DNA of 64,000 bases. It comes from Chryseobacterium joostei (lineage in GTDB: Bacteria; Bacteroidota; Bacteroidia; Flavobacteriales; Weeksellaceae). Made by a program: the position numbers and the translations under genes. Every line of letters begins with the position of its first letter. Position 1 is the first letter of the stretch. Positions 1-9,587 of this stretch are shown piece by piece. The notes below the pieces were generated by a model, which had not been told where the DNA came from, made no database searches, and was given only the letters and a program-made list of their open reading frames with translations. Location of the stretch: positions 2,728,001 through 2,792,000 of the forward strand of contig NZ_CP033926.1 of assembly GCF_003815775.1 (NCBI RefSeq). Reading direction: 5' to 3'.

Positions 1-1
1 T

Positions 2-1072
2 ACTCTTCCCACCAACTGGACTTATACAGCCAGTACTACTGTATACATAAGGGTGACCGCCAATGTAGGAGACTGTCCGCCAGCTTTGGGACAAATTAAT
101 TTCACCATTGGAAATAAAATTCCTTTAATAACAAACAATGCAAAAACAGATATCTGTGACAATGATCTTAATGGCTCAGAATCTGTAAATCTTAATGATT
201 ACAAAGCTTTGTTTACAATAGATCCGGCAGTAGTTGTATCATTTTATACTTCCCTTGCCAATGCTCAGGCAGGAACCAACCCCATTGCAGCTTCACAGGT
301 TATTACTTACACGGGTGTGTTTTATGTAAGATTCCAGAGTAGTACAGGATGTCCTGATACCGGTGTATTAACTCTTACTTTAAAATCTCCTAAAAAATCT
401 AGTACGCTTCATGATCAGATCATCTGTTCCAATGAAAAGATTCTATTGGATGCAGGCCCTGGATTCTCTTCTTACTTATGGAGCAATGGAGCAACTGCCC
501 AAACTATTATTGCCAATGCGGGAAGTTACTATGTAGACCTTGGATTCAATGGATGTGTATACCGCCAACAGGTAAATGTAACAACGGCACAATCTCCTAC
601 CATTACAAGAATAGATGTTTCCGGTACTACGGCAACCGTTCATGTAACTGGAGGAACTCCCCCATATAAATATTCTTTAAATGGCTTAGATTACCAGCCA
701 TCTAATATATTTACAGGACTATCAAGAGGACTTCATACAGTATATGTATTAGGCTCTGATGGTTGTCGTTATATTACCAAGGAATTTTTAGTCATTAATC
801 TTATCAATACAATTACGCCTAATGGAGATGGCATCAATGATGTTCTTAATTATTCTGAATTAAGAATAAAACAAGACGTGTCTATAGAGGTTGCAGACCG
901 ATACGGAGCCTCTGTTTATAAGTCTTCAGATAAAAATTATATTTGGGATGGAAGATCAAACGGAAGAAATCTTCCCACAGGAACATATTGGTATGTAATA
1001 AGATGGATTGAGCCAGATTCAAAATTACAAGTTTCTTACTCAGGATGGCTTTTAATTAAAAATCGAGAGTAA
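2..1072 (+). CDS. Secreted T9SS type B sorted protein, 5' end outside window
   Basis: The frame is open from the first bases of the window, so this is the C-terminal part (about 356 residues) of a larger protein. Visible parts are the end of one and all of a second Asp-rich module (CDNDLNGS, then a strand-rich stretch ending in a Gly-Cys or Gly-x-Cys), a module with LDAGPGF, WSNGAT and NGCVY, and a C-terminal block starting ITPNGDG and ending WDGRSNG...GTYWYVI...GWLLIKNRE. That last block is the gliding-motility-associated (type B) sorting domain, which in Bacteroidota targets proteins to type IX secretion and the cell surface. It closely matches the next two genes and is their tandem paralogue. 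A GTG at position 53 is only an internal codon. Its own function is unknown; a surface adhesin is likely. Confidence 0.85.
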   Translation, partial: TLPTNWTYTASTTVYIRVTANVGDCPPALGQINFTIGNKIPLITNNAKTDICDNDLNGSESVNLNDYKALFTIDPAVVVSFYTSLANAQAGTNPIAASQVITYTGVFYVRFQSSTGCPDTGVLTLTLKSPKKSSTLHDQIICSNEKILLDAGPGFSSYLWSNGATAQTIIANAGSYYVDLGFNGCVYRQQVNVTTAQSPTITRIDVSGTTATVHVTGGTPPYKYSLNGLDYQPSNIFTGLSRGLHTVYVLGSDGCRYITKEFLVINLINTITPNGDGINDVLNYSELRIKQDVSIEVADRYGASVYKSSDKNYIWDGRSNGRNLPTGTYWYVIRWIEPDSKLQVSYSGWLLIKNRE

Positions 1073-1120
1073 TTTTTAACATTTGTTTGTAATTTATTAA
1101 AGGTATTTGATTTTTTATTT

Positions 1121-1128
1121 TAATTTTG
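1121..1128 (+). promoter_or_regulatory. Bacteroidota -7 box TAATTTTG
   Basis: Matches the TAnnTTTG consensus and lies 22 nt before the ATG at 1151. No well-spaced TTTG upstream element is present, so this is a partial promoter match. Confidence 0.5.
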
Positions 1129-1150
1129 TAGAAATCCTAATTCCATACAC

Positions 1151-3961
1151 ATGAAAAGATTTCTACTCAGTTTGGTGTTACTTTTTTTATCAATTAATAC
1201 CCTCTTTGCGCAAAGGGATACTGAACATTGGATAGCCCCTTACTACACAGCTCCCTCTGTAGGGGACTTTGAGAACAGGCTATATCTATCCACAGATTCC
1301 ACAACCCCCTTTCCTGTACAAGTATTTAATAATAATAACGTTCTTACAACGGTTACCATCAGTAAAGGAAACCCGCAGACTGTTGATGTAGATGCATCTA
1401 TTATCTCTGCTAATGCGACTACACAAGCCTTTAATGTAGTCAGCAAAGGGCTTTATCTAAAAGGAGAGAAGCCTTTTTACTGTAGTTTAAGATTGGCACA
1501 ATCTGTACACGGTGAAATTATTACCAGTAAAGGAAAAGCCGGAATTGGTAAACAATTTTATGTAGCTGCCAGTCCCAATACAGACCTTAATAGCCTTTAT
1601 AACTTTACAGCAGGGATTATGGCTACTGAAAACAATACCAGTGTAACAGTATCATGGAATACTCCGGGACTTGTATTCACTAACGGAACACCTCCCGGAA
1701 ACACACATTCATTTGTTTTAAATAAAGGACAATCTTTCATTTTTACCGGAAGTGGATCTACCGCTGCTAATAAGAACGGATTTATAGGCGCCAAGGTGGT
1801 TGCAGACAAACCTGTTACCCTTACCAATGGTAGTTGTAATGGTAACTTCTCAACACCTACAAGTGGCTCTGACCCTATTCTTGATCAGTCTGTTCCTGTT
1901 GATAGACTTGGAAACACTTTTGCCATGGTAAAAACAAGATCTACCAATCCTTCACTTAATATGGAGGGAGGACTTATTATTGCAACTGAAGACAATACTG
2001 CAATCTATCTGAATGGATCTACAACACCTGTTGAAACTATTAACGCAGGAGGTTGGTACAGAATTAATGAAACAAGCTATGTAACTCAAGCTGGTGCAGG
2101 AAATCATTCCAATATGTTTATCTCAACATCCAAGAATGTATATCTATATCAATTTATAGGAATAGATAATAATGCAGCAACGAATGGATTTAACTATATC
2201 CCGCCATTGAACTGTTTCTTACCAAGAAAAATTGATGAAATTGGTAAGATTAATGAAATGCCTGGCGTTACGGATCCAATTACATTAAAACTAAATATTC
2301 TAACTGAAGCAGGAGCTACCGTATTGGTAAATAGTAACCCTCCTAGTGCAGCTGAAGGACCATATCCTCTTACAGGAAATACTCAGTGGGTAACTTATGC
2401 AATATCCGGAGTGGTAGACAACCTTACCATTACCTCTACCAAGGCTGTAACAGCAGGTATTAACGGAGGATACAGCTCTGCTGGATATGGAGGTTACTTT
2501 GCCGGATTCTCTTCAATTCCTGTAATTGCTAAGAAAACAGGAGATTGTGTTCCAGGGCTTATTCTTGAAGTGGATGATGGATATGAAACTTACCAATGGT
2601 TCAGAAATGGCGTGGCTATCCCAGGAGCAACATCTTATAGCTATACTCCTACCCAATCTGGAAATTACACTGTAAAGGTAACAATGGGAACATGTCCTCC
2701 TGTTACTACACCTGTATATAAAGTACAAAACTGCTTAAAAATCACAAAACAAAACCTTGCAGTTTGTGCTACCAAAATCATTACACCTACCTTCACGTCT
2801 TCAACACAGACTCCGGTAGCAACTACAGTAAAAATACTTACTCCCCCTACTAAAGGTACGGCAGTTGTAAATTCAAACGGAACAATTACCTATACACCAA
2901 ACGCAAATTATGAGGGACCAGACAAAATCGTTTATACATTCTGTGGAGACTCTGTAGAGTTTACAGATTGTGAAGAAGTTACTTTAGAACTTAATGTTAT
3001 TCCTTTTGTTGTAAAAGATGATATTATTAAAGCTTGTTGGTATGACGTAGCTCCTTATGCTTATTTTGATTTAACTAAGGCTAAGATTACAGATTACGGA
3101 GCAGCAATAAAAAAATACTACCGTTCATTAACTGACCTTAATGCGGGTATCAATGAAATAACAGCACCTGACAACTTCCCTTCAACTGGTGGATTTGTGT
3201 ATGTAAAAGTATCTACTGCTGAAGGATGTAGTGCTATTTCAAAAATTGAACTTATTCCACTTCCAATCAAGAAGTCTCCGATATTAGTAGATAAATACAT
3301 TTGTATTGATGCTAAAACAGATTTAGATGCCGGACCTGGATATGATTCTTATGCATGGAGCAATGGTGCTACTACATCCGGAATCAGAAATGTTGGAGTT
3401 GGTGAATATTCTGTAATACTTAGTAAAAATGGATGTTTCCTTACACAAATAGTAAGAGTGAAAAAAGCCGAAGATCCTGTAATTCAACAAATCGAAATCA
3501 ACAACAATAGTGCAACAGTAATTGCAGTGGGCGGTAAAGCTCCTTATAAATTTGCTGTGGACGGAACTGCAAACTGGCAGGATTCTAACACTTTCACAGG
3601 ATTAACAAGAGGTCAGCATACATTCTACGTAAAAGATGCTTACAATTGTACTCCTGTTGCAACAGAAATTACAGTTCCAAATCTATTGAATGCCATTACA
3701 CCTAACGGAGATAATGTAAATGACTTCATCGATTACAGTGAACTTGCCTATAAAGACAACCTGTCTTTTGTAGTATATGACAGATATGGTAACATGATAT
3801 TTACCGGAACTAAATTCAACAATTTCAAGTGGGATGGTAAACATTTTGACAAGAGACTTGTAACCGGTACCTACTGGTATCACATTTCTTGGAATGAGGC
3901 GAATAAAGAAAAGACTCAGGTAAAATATACAGGCTGGATTTTAGTAAAAAACAGAGAATAA
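1151..3961 (+). CDS. Large secreted IgGFc-binding-like protein with T9SS type B sorting domain
   Basis: The 936-residue protein has a signal peptide (about 1-20, ending LFAQ). Residues about 21-440 resemble the IgGFc-binding-protein N-terminal domain of secreted bacterial proteins (repeated strands with DQSVPVDRLGN and a final GGYFAGF). An Ig/PKD-like unit follows (YQWFRNGVAIPGA), then a cadherin/Ig-like unit (GTAVVNSNGTITYTP), one strand-rich module, an LDAGPGY unit and the type B sorting domain (ITPNGDN ... GWILVKNRE). It is the middle of three tandem paralogues and carries only one of the repeat modules that the third copy has three of. It is presumably exported by T9SS and held at the surface; a role in adhesion is inferred. 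It has its own -7 box and terminator, so it is probably transcribed alone. Confidence 0.85.
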   Translation: MKRFLLSLVLLFLSINTLFAQRDTEHWIAPYYTAPSVGDFENRLYLSTDSTTPFPVQVFNNNNVLTTVTISKGNPQTVDVDASIISANATTQAFNVVSKGLYLKGEKPFYCSLRLAQSVHGEIITSKGKAGIGKQFYVAASPNTDLNSLYNFTAGIMATENNTSVTVSWNTPGLVFTNGTPPGNTHSFVLNKGQSFIFTGSGSTAANKNGFIGAKVVADKPVTLTNGSCNGNFSTPTSGSDPILDQSVPVDRLGNTFAMVKTRSTNPSLNMEGGLIIATEDNTAIYLNGSTTPVETINAGGWYRINETSYVTQAGAGNHSNMFISTSKNVYLYQFIGIDNNAATNGFNYIPPLNCFLPRKIDEIGKINEMPGVTDPITLKLNILTEAGATVLVNSNPPSAAEGPYPLTGNTQWVTYAISGVVDNLTITSTKAVTAGINGGYSSAGYGGYFAGFSSIPVIAKKTGDCVPGLILEVDDGYETYQWFRNGVAIPGATSYSYTPTQSGNYTVKVTMGTCPPVTTPVYKVQNCLKITKQNLAVCATKIITPTFTSSTQTPVATTVKILTPPTKGTAVVNSNGTITYTPNANYEGPDKIVYTFCGDSVEFTDCEEVTLELNVIPFVVKDDIIKACWYDVAPYAYFDLTKAKITDYGAAIKKYYRSLTDLNAGINEITAPDNFPSTGGFVYVKVSTAEGCSAISKIELIPLPIKKSPILVDKYICIDAKTDLDAGPGYDSYAWSNGATTSGIRNVGVGEYSVILSKNGCFLTQIVRVKKAEDPVIQQIEINNNSATVIAVGGKAPYKFAVDGTANWQDSNTFTGLTRGQHTFYVKDAYNCTPVATEITVPNLLNAITPNGDNVNDFIDYSELAYKDNLSFVVYDRYGNMIFTGTKFNNFKWDGKHFDKRLVTGTYWYHISWNEANKEKTQVKYTGWILVKNRE

Positions 3962-3982
3962 TAAATTCAAAATAAAACATTC

Positions 3983-4013
3983 AAAACCGCGATCTTAAAA
4001 TCGCGGTTTTTTT
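3983..4013 (+). terminator. Rho-independent terminator
   Basis: An 11-bp stem (AAAACCGCGAT / ATCGCGGTTTT) with a 6-nt loop runs into a T tract. It lies just after the stop of the 1151-3961 gene. Confidence 0.9.
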
Positions 4014-4047
4014 ATTGCCTTTTCAACTATTCAATGCTTTTTATTAT

Positions 4048-4055
4048 TAAATTTG
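4048..4055 (+). promoter_or_regulatory. Bacteroidota -7 box TAAATTTG
   Basis: Exact TAnnTTTG match, 19 nt before the ATG at 4075 and downstream of the previous terminator, so the third paralogue seems to have its own promoter. The upstream element is weak. Confidence 0.55.
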
Positions 4056-4074
4056 TGATAAATACCCTTACTGA

Positions 4075-7000
4075 ATGAAGAAAATTCTATCTTTTTTATT
4101 TATATTCTATATTTTCACCTCTGCTTTTGCACAATTGGACAGAGAACATTGGTTTGCTCCAATGGTGGATAGATCAGGAGCGCCCAGCCCCTACCAGAAA
4201 CTTTATCTGTCTACCAGCAGAACAACTCCTTTCCCTGTAAATATTTATAACAATAATGTTCTGATCGGAACTGTAAATATCAGTAAAAACAATCCCCAAA
4301 AATTTGACGTTTTAAGGAATTATATTATTACCACACAGCAGTCAGATTTATTTACCCCTACAACAAAAGGATTATACCTAAAGGCAGAATTTCCTTTTTA
4401 TGCCAACTTAAGGTTCTCGGTACATAATCATGCGGAAATTATTACTTCCAAAGGAATTCCCTCTACCGGAAAAAATTTCTTCACCGCTTTTGCTCCTATT
4501 ACCGTAAGCAATAGCATCCTAAACTTCATGACCAGTATTCTGGCAACCGAAGACAATACTACTGTTACCATTACCGGCTACAGCCCACAGGTACAGTTTT
4601 CAAATGGAACCACAGGAGCAACTAATCCCACAATGACTTTCACCTTAAACAAAGGACAATCTTATATCATTGACGGAATTGGAGACATGGCCGGAAATCT
4701 TGATGGGTTTTTAGGAGCTAAGATCACTTCGAATAAACCAGTGAACGTTACCAATGGAAACTTCAATGGACAATATGCCGGAAATTTCTCTACAAGCTCT
4801 GATATTTTAATGGATCAGGCAGTACCTGTTGACCGACTTGGTAATGAATTTGCCCTTGTAAAAGGCAACGGAACTATTGGCTCCAATATGGAAGGAGCTA
4901 TCGTTGTCGCAACCCAAGACAATACTCAGATCTATGTAAATAATGAACTGGTTCCTGTTGCTACCCTCAACACCGGAAAATACTTTGTGATCCCTGATAC
5001 CAAATACATGCTTCAGGGCGGAGGACATTATAATTTATATATTAAAACTTCTAAAAATGCCTACGTTTACCAAATCTTGTCAGGAGATTCCAATACCGGA
5101 AACGAAGTGGCTACCGGAGGTTTTAATTTTATTCCCGCTCTAAACTGTTATCTTCCAAAGCAGATTAATGAGCTTGGTTTTATTGATGAAAACTTTGTGC
5201 ATTCCAATGGAAATCCTCTAGGAATTCTCAACATTCCAACCAAGCTGAATCTTATTACAGAAAGAGGAGCAACGGTTACTGTAAATGGTGTAAATCCGCC
5301 AGCCTCAACCGGGCCATACAACATGACGGGAACCAACAATTGGGTCACCTATGGAATTCCCAATGTTACAGGAACCATAACCATAGTTTCCAATAAAGCA
5401 ATTACTGCCGGAATTACTGCAGGTAGTGATGCAGTAGGATATGGAGGATTCTTTGCAGGCTTTCCCACACAGCCCGTTATTATAAAATCAGGAGGCGATT
5501 GTTCTCCGGGAATTGTCCTTACTGTAGATCCTATCATTTACGATACCTATCAATGGTATAGAAACGGAAATCCTGTTTCTGGTGCTACAGGTTCATCCAT
5601 TACTCCCACACAATCCGGATATTATACATGTTCTGTGACCATGGGCAGCTGTGCTCCATTGGTTACGGAGCAGTTTAAAGTATTGAACTGTACAAAGCTT
5701 ACAGCTACCTCATATGATGTATGTACCAGCCAGGTTATACCACCTACATTCAGTAGTTCATCCCAAACTCCCGTACCTGCCACCGTTGCGATTACAACTC
5801 CACCGGCACTTGGTACAGCAGTTATTAACCCTACCACAGGAATCATTACCTATACAGTTAATACTCCCGGTACGGCAGGAACAGATACATTCACCTATAC
5901 TTTCTGCGGAAACGATCCTGACTTTCCGGATTGCGAAACCGTAACAGTTACCATTAATATCAAGGCAATTACCGTTACCAATGTAACCATGAAAGCCTGT
6001 GATATAAACGGACAAGGAACATTTAATCTAACTACAGCCAATGTAACAGCAAATAGCCCCGTTAATATTACCTATTATCCGACTCTGCTAGACGCTCAAA
6101 CGGAAAATCCTGCTGCCCTGATTACGACAGCCAATTCCTATACCGCCCCTAACGGCACCATTGTATATGCTGTGGTAAAAAATAGTCTGGGCTGTAAAAG
6201 CATTGCACAGATCACTCTTTCCCTTTACAATAAAGCCATAGTTGTGGATAACTACAATGGTACTTTCTGTGATGATAATATGGATGGAACCGTAAATATC
6301 ATACTATCAAACATCACAGGTATTGTGCTTAATAATCCAACCTATTTTGCAGTAAGATATTATGCAAACTTAGCCGATGCCAATGCAGGAAACGCCAACA
6401 CACTTCCTAATATCTGGAGCTATACAACCACAACTACCATTTACATCAGAGTGGATTCTCCTGATGGTTGCGCATCAGTAATTAAACCTTTACAGTTCAG
6501 TATTGGGGCAAGAATACCATTATCAAGCAGATCTGTTACAGATACCGTGTGTGATGATGACCTAGATGGAGTAAAGTCTGTAAACCTCGCTCAGTTCATC
6601 CCGATGTTCACGACAGACCCTAATGTAACGTATACATTTCATGGGAGCTTGTCAGATGCTCAAAATGATATCAATCCAATTGCTGCAACAATCAGTATTA
6701 CAACTCCTCAGACTTTTTATATTCGCTTTGAAAAAAATGGTGTCTGCCCGGAAGTTGCCTCCATTAAAATCACCATTAAAGTCCCTAAAAAGTCAGATTT
6801 ACTGATAGACCAAACCATTTGTCCAAAAACAACCACAACATTGGATGCCGGTCCTGGATTTGAAAAATACCTTTGGAGTACAGGTGCAACCACTCATTCT
6901 ATTATCAATGTTCCTGCCGGAAGCTATTGGGTAGAACTTACTTTCAATGGATGTGTTTACAAACAACTGGTAAATGTTACAGAATATCAGCTTCCTCAGA

Positions 7001-7470
7001 TTACTTCTATTGAAATTGACGGAACTACTGTAAAAGTTGGAGTTACCGGTGGTACACCACCCTATCAGTACTCACTGGATGGCGTTATCTGGCAGAATTC
7101 AAATATCTTCTACAATGTACCAAGGGGGGCCCACAATGTTATGGTAAGAGATTCTAAGCTATGTGGAGAAGTTAAAAAGGAATTTGCCATTATTAATCTG
7201 ATCAATACCATTACGCCTAATGGTGACGGTCGTAATGAGGGCATTGATTATTCTGCTTTAATGGCCAATGATAATCTTGTATTCCGAATCTTTGACCGAT
7301 ATGGAGCTGAAATCTTCAGGGGAACCCCAGAAAATAGATATACCTGGGACGGAAGAATTGGAGGCAGATATGTTCCTACTGCTACTTATTGGTATTTTAT
7401 TACATGGACAGAATACGGATCTACAGTTTCGATAAAATATTCAAGCTGGCTGCTGGTAAAACACAGGTAA
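4075..7470 (+). CDS. Large secreted IgGFc-binding-like protein with T9SS type B sorting domain (third paralogue)
   Basis: The 1131-residue protein has the same layout as its 936-residue neighbour: signal peptide (about 1-19, ending AFAQ), IgGFc-binding-like region to about 465, Ig/PKD-like unit (YQWYRNG), cadherin/Ig-like unit, repeat modules, LDAGPGF unit and type B sorting domain (ITPNGDG ... SSWLLVKHR). The length difference comes from three consecutive modules of about 75-85 residues. Two of these start with acidic loops (CDDNMDG, CDDDLDG) that resemble calcium-binding D-x-D-x-D-G loops. The modules usually end in an aromatic/basic strand plus a Gly-Cys. Secretion by T9SS is inferred from the sorting domain; adhesion or matrix binding is a guess. 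Confidence 0.85.
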   Translation: MKKILSFLFIFYIFTSAFAQLDREHWFAPMVDRSGAPSPYQKLYLSTSRTTPFPVNIYNNNVLIGTVNISKNNPQKFDVLRNYIITTQQSDLFTPTTKGLYLKAEFPFYANLRFSVHNHAEIITSKGIPSTGKNFFTAFAPITVSNSILNFMTSILATEDNTTVTITGYSPQVQFSNGTTGATNPTMTFTLNKGQSYIIDGIGDMAGNLDGFLGAKITSNKPVNVTNGNFNGQYAGNFSTSSDILMDQAVPVDRLGNEFALVKGNGTIGSNMEGAIVVATQDNTQIYVNNELVPVATLNTGKYFVIPDTKYMLQGGGHYNLYIKTSKNAYVYQILSGDSNTGNEVATGGFNFIPALNCYLPKQINELGFIDENFVHSNGNPLGILNIPTKLNLITERGATVTVNGVNPPASTGPYNMTGTNNWVTYGIPNVTGTITIVSNKAITAGITAGSDAVGYGGFFAGFPTQPVIIKSGGDCSPGIVLTVDPIIYDTYQWYRNGNPVSGATGSSITPTQSGYYTCSVTMGSCAPLVTEQFKVLNCTKLTATSYDVCTSQVIPPTFSSSSQTPVPATVAITTPPALGTAVINPTTGIITYTVNTPGTAGTDTFTYTFCGNDPDFPDCETVTVTINIKAITVTNVTMKACDINGQGTFNLTTANVTANSPVNITYYPTLLDAQTENPAALITTANSYTAPNGTIVYAVVKNSLGCKSIAQITLSLYNKAIVVDNYNGTFCDDNMDGTVNIILSNITGIVLNNPTYFAVRYYANLADANAGNANTLPNIWSYTTTTTIYIRVDSPDGCASVIKPLQFSIGARIPLSSRSVTDTVCDDDLDGVKSVNLAQFIPMFTTDPNVTYTFHGSLSDAQNDINPIAATISITTPQTFYIRFEKNGVCPEVASIKITIKVPKKSDLLIDQTICPKTTTTLDAGPGFEKYLWSTGATTHSIINVPAGSYWVELTFNGCVYKQLVNVTEYQLPQITSIEIDGTTVKVGVTGGTPPYQYSLDGVIWQNSNIFYNVPRGAHNVMVRDSKLCGEVKKEFAIINLINTITPNGDGRNEGIDYSALMANDNLVFRIFDRYGAEIFRGTPENRYTWDGRIGGRYVPTATYWYFITWTEYGSTVSIKYSSWLLVKHR

Positions 7471-7477
7471 AAGATCA

Positions 7478-7525
7478 GAGGCTGAAGGAAAGTATTTCAA
7501 TACAACTTTCTTTCAGCCTTTTACT
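7478..7525 (+). terminator. Rho-independent terminator
   Basis: A 15-bp stem with one G-T pair (arms 7479-7493 and 7505-7519) is followed by TTTTACTTTT, directly after the stop at 7470. Confidence 0.8.
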
Positions 7526-7648
7526 TTTGAGCCATAATTTGAAGTAAAATGAAGTTTATAACACTCATTAACAATTTAATCCTAAAGTTTAATATAACTT
7601 TAACCACTATTCTTTATCCAATTAGACACAAATTGCTGTATTTCTATG

Positions 7649-7656
7649 TAATTTTG
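7649..7656 (+). promoter_or_regulatory. Bacteroidota -7 box TAATTTTG, very close to start
   Basis: Exact consensus, ending only 8 nt before the ATG at 7665. If used, the transcript would have almost no leader. Confidence 0.5.
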
Positions 7657-7664
7657 CCAATTAT

Positions 7665-8456
7665 ATGAAGAAACTGTTTACTCTGTTGCTATTGGTTTTT
7701 CTGGCAAAAATCAATGCTCAAATGTATTCCGGAGAAGTATTTCTAAGGGATAACTCTATCTTGTATCTTAACCAGGTATATGTTACCAATCTGAACACAC
7801 AAAAAACTGTTCTTACAGATTACAATGGTAATTTTAATGTTCCCGCAAATCCCGGGGATGTTATCCGTTTTACCTCTATTGTTACTGAGAGAAAAGATAT
7901 CAAGATGACTCCACAATTGCTGGGACAGAAAAATCTTATAGAGCTAAAGATTGCGTATTATGAGATCCAGGAAATTGTACTGAACAGATTCAAGCCTACC
8001 GGAAATCTTCGGTATGATGTAAATTCATTAAGGAAAGAAGACAAAGGGTTAGCAATTAAAAAAGTAATCGGACTTCCAGAGCCTAAAGGAGATGGTACTC
8101 CTCCTGAACTTCCGGTTGCGGGATTAAGGGATGGCGGACTTACTTTAAGCCTTGGAAGCATTTATGATATGCTTTCAGGAGAAAGAAAGAAAAAACAACG
8201 TTATCAGGCTTATGAAAAGATGAACACTTCTGTTACCCAGATAAAAAATTATTTAGGGAAAGATTATTTCACCAGATTCAAAATTCCTGAAAACCTTATT
8301 GATAACTTTCTGCAGTTTGTTTATACCTCTGAGAACATCCAACCTTATGTATTAGCCGGAAATTTCGAAGCGATAAAAATACCTATTGAGAAATATGTGC
8401 CTATCTACCAAAAAAGATTAAGAAACTCTCATCTTCAGGAGGTAGTCACCAAGTAA
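7665..8456 (+). CDS. Secreted protein with CarboxypepD_reg-like domain
   Basis: The 263-residue protein has a signal peptide (about 1-18, ending INAQ). A beta-sandwich segment at about 20-95 (VYVTNLNTQKTVLTDYNGNF, then PANPGDVIRFTSI) fits the carboxypeptidase regulatory-like fold common in Bacteroidota envelope proteins. The rest is basic, with a central KGDGTPPELP stretch, and has no sorting domain that I can see, so it is probably periplasmic or attached to the outer membrane. It is likely expressed alone: a -7 box lies just upstream and a strong terminator follows. Exact function unknown. Confidence 0.7.
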   Translation: MKKLFTLLLLVFLAKINAQMYSGEVFLRDNSILYLNQVYVTNLNTQKTVLTDYNGNFNVPANPGDVIRFTSIVTERKDIKMTPQLLGQKNLIELKIAYYEIQEIVLNRFKPTGNLRYDVNSLRKEDKGLAIKKVIGLPEPKGDGTPPELPVAGLRDGGLTLSLGSIYDMLSGERKKKQRYQAYEKMNTSVTQIKNYLGKDYFTRFKIPENLIDNFLQFVYTSENIQPYVLAGNFEAIKIPIEKYVPIYQKRLRNSHLQEVVTK

Positions 8457-8494
8457 AATTACATCTGGAAAAGAAACCAATATTTCATATAGAC

Positions 8495-8530
8495 AATAAT
8501 CCATGTAAGTGCTACATGGATTATTTTTTT
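8495..8530 (+). terminator. Rho-independent terminator
   Basis: A 13-bp perfect stem (8495-8507 with 8513-8525) around a 5-nt loop runs into a T tract. Confidence 0.9.
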
Positions 8531-8716
8531 CCAACTAATCTTAATTATTTAACTTTTATCAAATATTTTCATTTAATATTCAAAAATATGTTTAAATTTA
8601 TGTCACAATCAAGTGTTTAAAATAAAAACAATACGATCTCGTTATCATAGTAAAAACTAATTGACCTAAACAACAAATTAAGAGAAAGTACACCATTTTT
8701 AACTTAATATTTATTA

Positions 8717-9490
8717 ATGAAAAAATTACTTTTACTTATTAGCTCAGTCTTGTTTTTCAGTTTGTCTGCCCAAAAAAAAGGGAAAGACTACAGCGAAATT
8801 ATAAAAAGCAATAACATCTATGAAATCAATGCTTTCTTAAGAGACGCTCATCCTGATGATCCAAGACGATCTGTACTGAAACCAAGGGTTATGGAACTGA
8901 TGAAAGAATACATCAAAAACGCTCACCCGGAAGATCAGAAAGTAAAAGATATGCAGGAAATGCTTGCCTTGCTAAGAAGAAGACCTTCTACGAAGATTAC
9001 TTTTGATGAAATGAATGCCATCATCAAACAGAAACAAATTGCAAAATATAAGGCTGAACTCGCTGCAAAGCAATCTACCACTGTTTATACCCCAAGTACA
9101 ACACAAAATACTTTTGTTGTAAATACGGCCGCAAATGCCGCTATACCCAATGCTGAAGCTGAGGAATTCAATATGCTGATGACAGTATCTCCTATTGAGC
9201 ATCAAAATAAAACAGTAAAAATCCTCAATTCCCTATTTGATAATGATCCTAACGCTAAGGAATGCATTATTCTTATTCAAAATAATTCTGACTGTAATAT
9301 CATTGTAAGAATGGAAGGTGTCGGAACCACCAAATATAGGCTTGCTATTCCAGCTCACGGTGACAACTCTATAGTGATAGAAAAAGGACAATATCTTTTC
9401 ACAAGCTTAGTCTGTGGAGCGCAGTATGCCTCACAAAAAACCATTCAAAAACCAATTATGGTAGCCTTGGGGAGCGCAACAGCAAAGTAA
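8717..9490 (+). CDS. Exported protein, first member of a local three-gene family
   Basis: The 257-residue protein has a signal peptide ending LSAQ. The N-terminal half repeats the motif NAHPEDQ / DAHPDDPRRSVLKP. A low-complexity Ala/Thr linker (about 115-145) leads to a C-terminal domain (about 150-257) with NNSDCNIIVRMEG, a conserved PAHG turn and a VC...YAS.K ending. The genes at 10284 and 10970 share the C-terminal domain, and the 10284 gene shares the N-terminal part too. I believe the family is DUF6759, known mainly from Chryseobacterium, but this is from memory. No biochemical role is known to me. The two conserved Cys (in DCN and VC) could form a disulphide in the periplasm (inference). 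Confidence 0.7.
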   Translation: MKKLLLLISSVLFFSLSAQKKGKDYSEIIKSNNIYEINAFLRDAHPDDPRRSVLKPRVMELMKEYIKNAHPEDQKVKDMQEMLALLRRRPSTKITFDEMNAIIKQKQIAKYKAELAAKQSTTVYTPSTTQNTFVVNTAANAAIPNAEAEEFNMLMTVSPIEHQNKTVKILNSLFDNDPNAKECIILIQNNSDCNIIVRMEGVGTTKYRLAIPAHGDNSIVIEKGQYLFTSLVCGAQYASQKTIQKPIMVALGSATAK

Positions 9491-9560
9491 CCAAAACAAT
9501 ATCATAGTTTCTCCATAGGTCTTTTAGCCTTAAAAGGTCTATATTCTATGCAAATTTTAC

Positions 9561-9568
9561 TATTTTTG
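9561..9568 (+). promoter_or_regulatory. Bacteroidota -7 box TATTTTTG
   Basis: Exact TAnnTTTG match, 19 nt before the trmB ATG at 9588. This suggests that trmB has its own promoter although it sits inside the small family cluster. Confidence 0.55.
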
Positions 9569-9587
9569 CAGACATTTTAAAATCTCA

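Noticed and set aside
2513..2728. Open frames on the opposite strand of the large surface protein genes
   Set aside because: They are shadows of strand-rich coding sequence, with no start context and unusual composition; the same applies to opposite-strand frames throughout the window.
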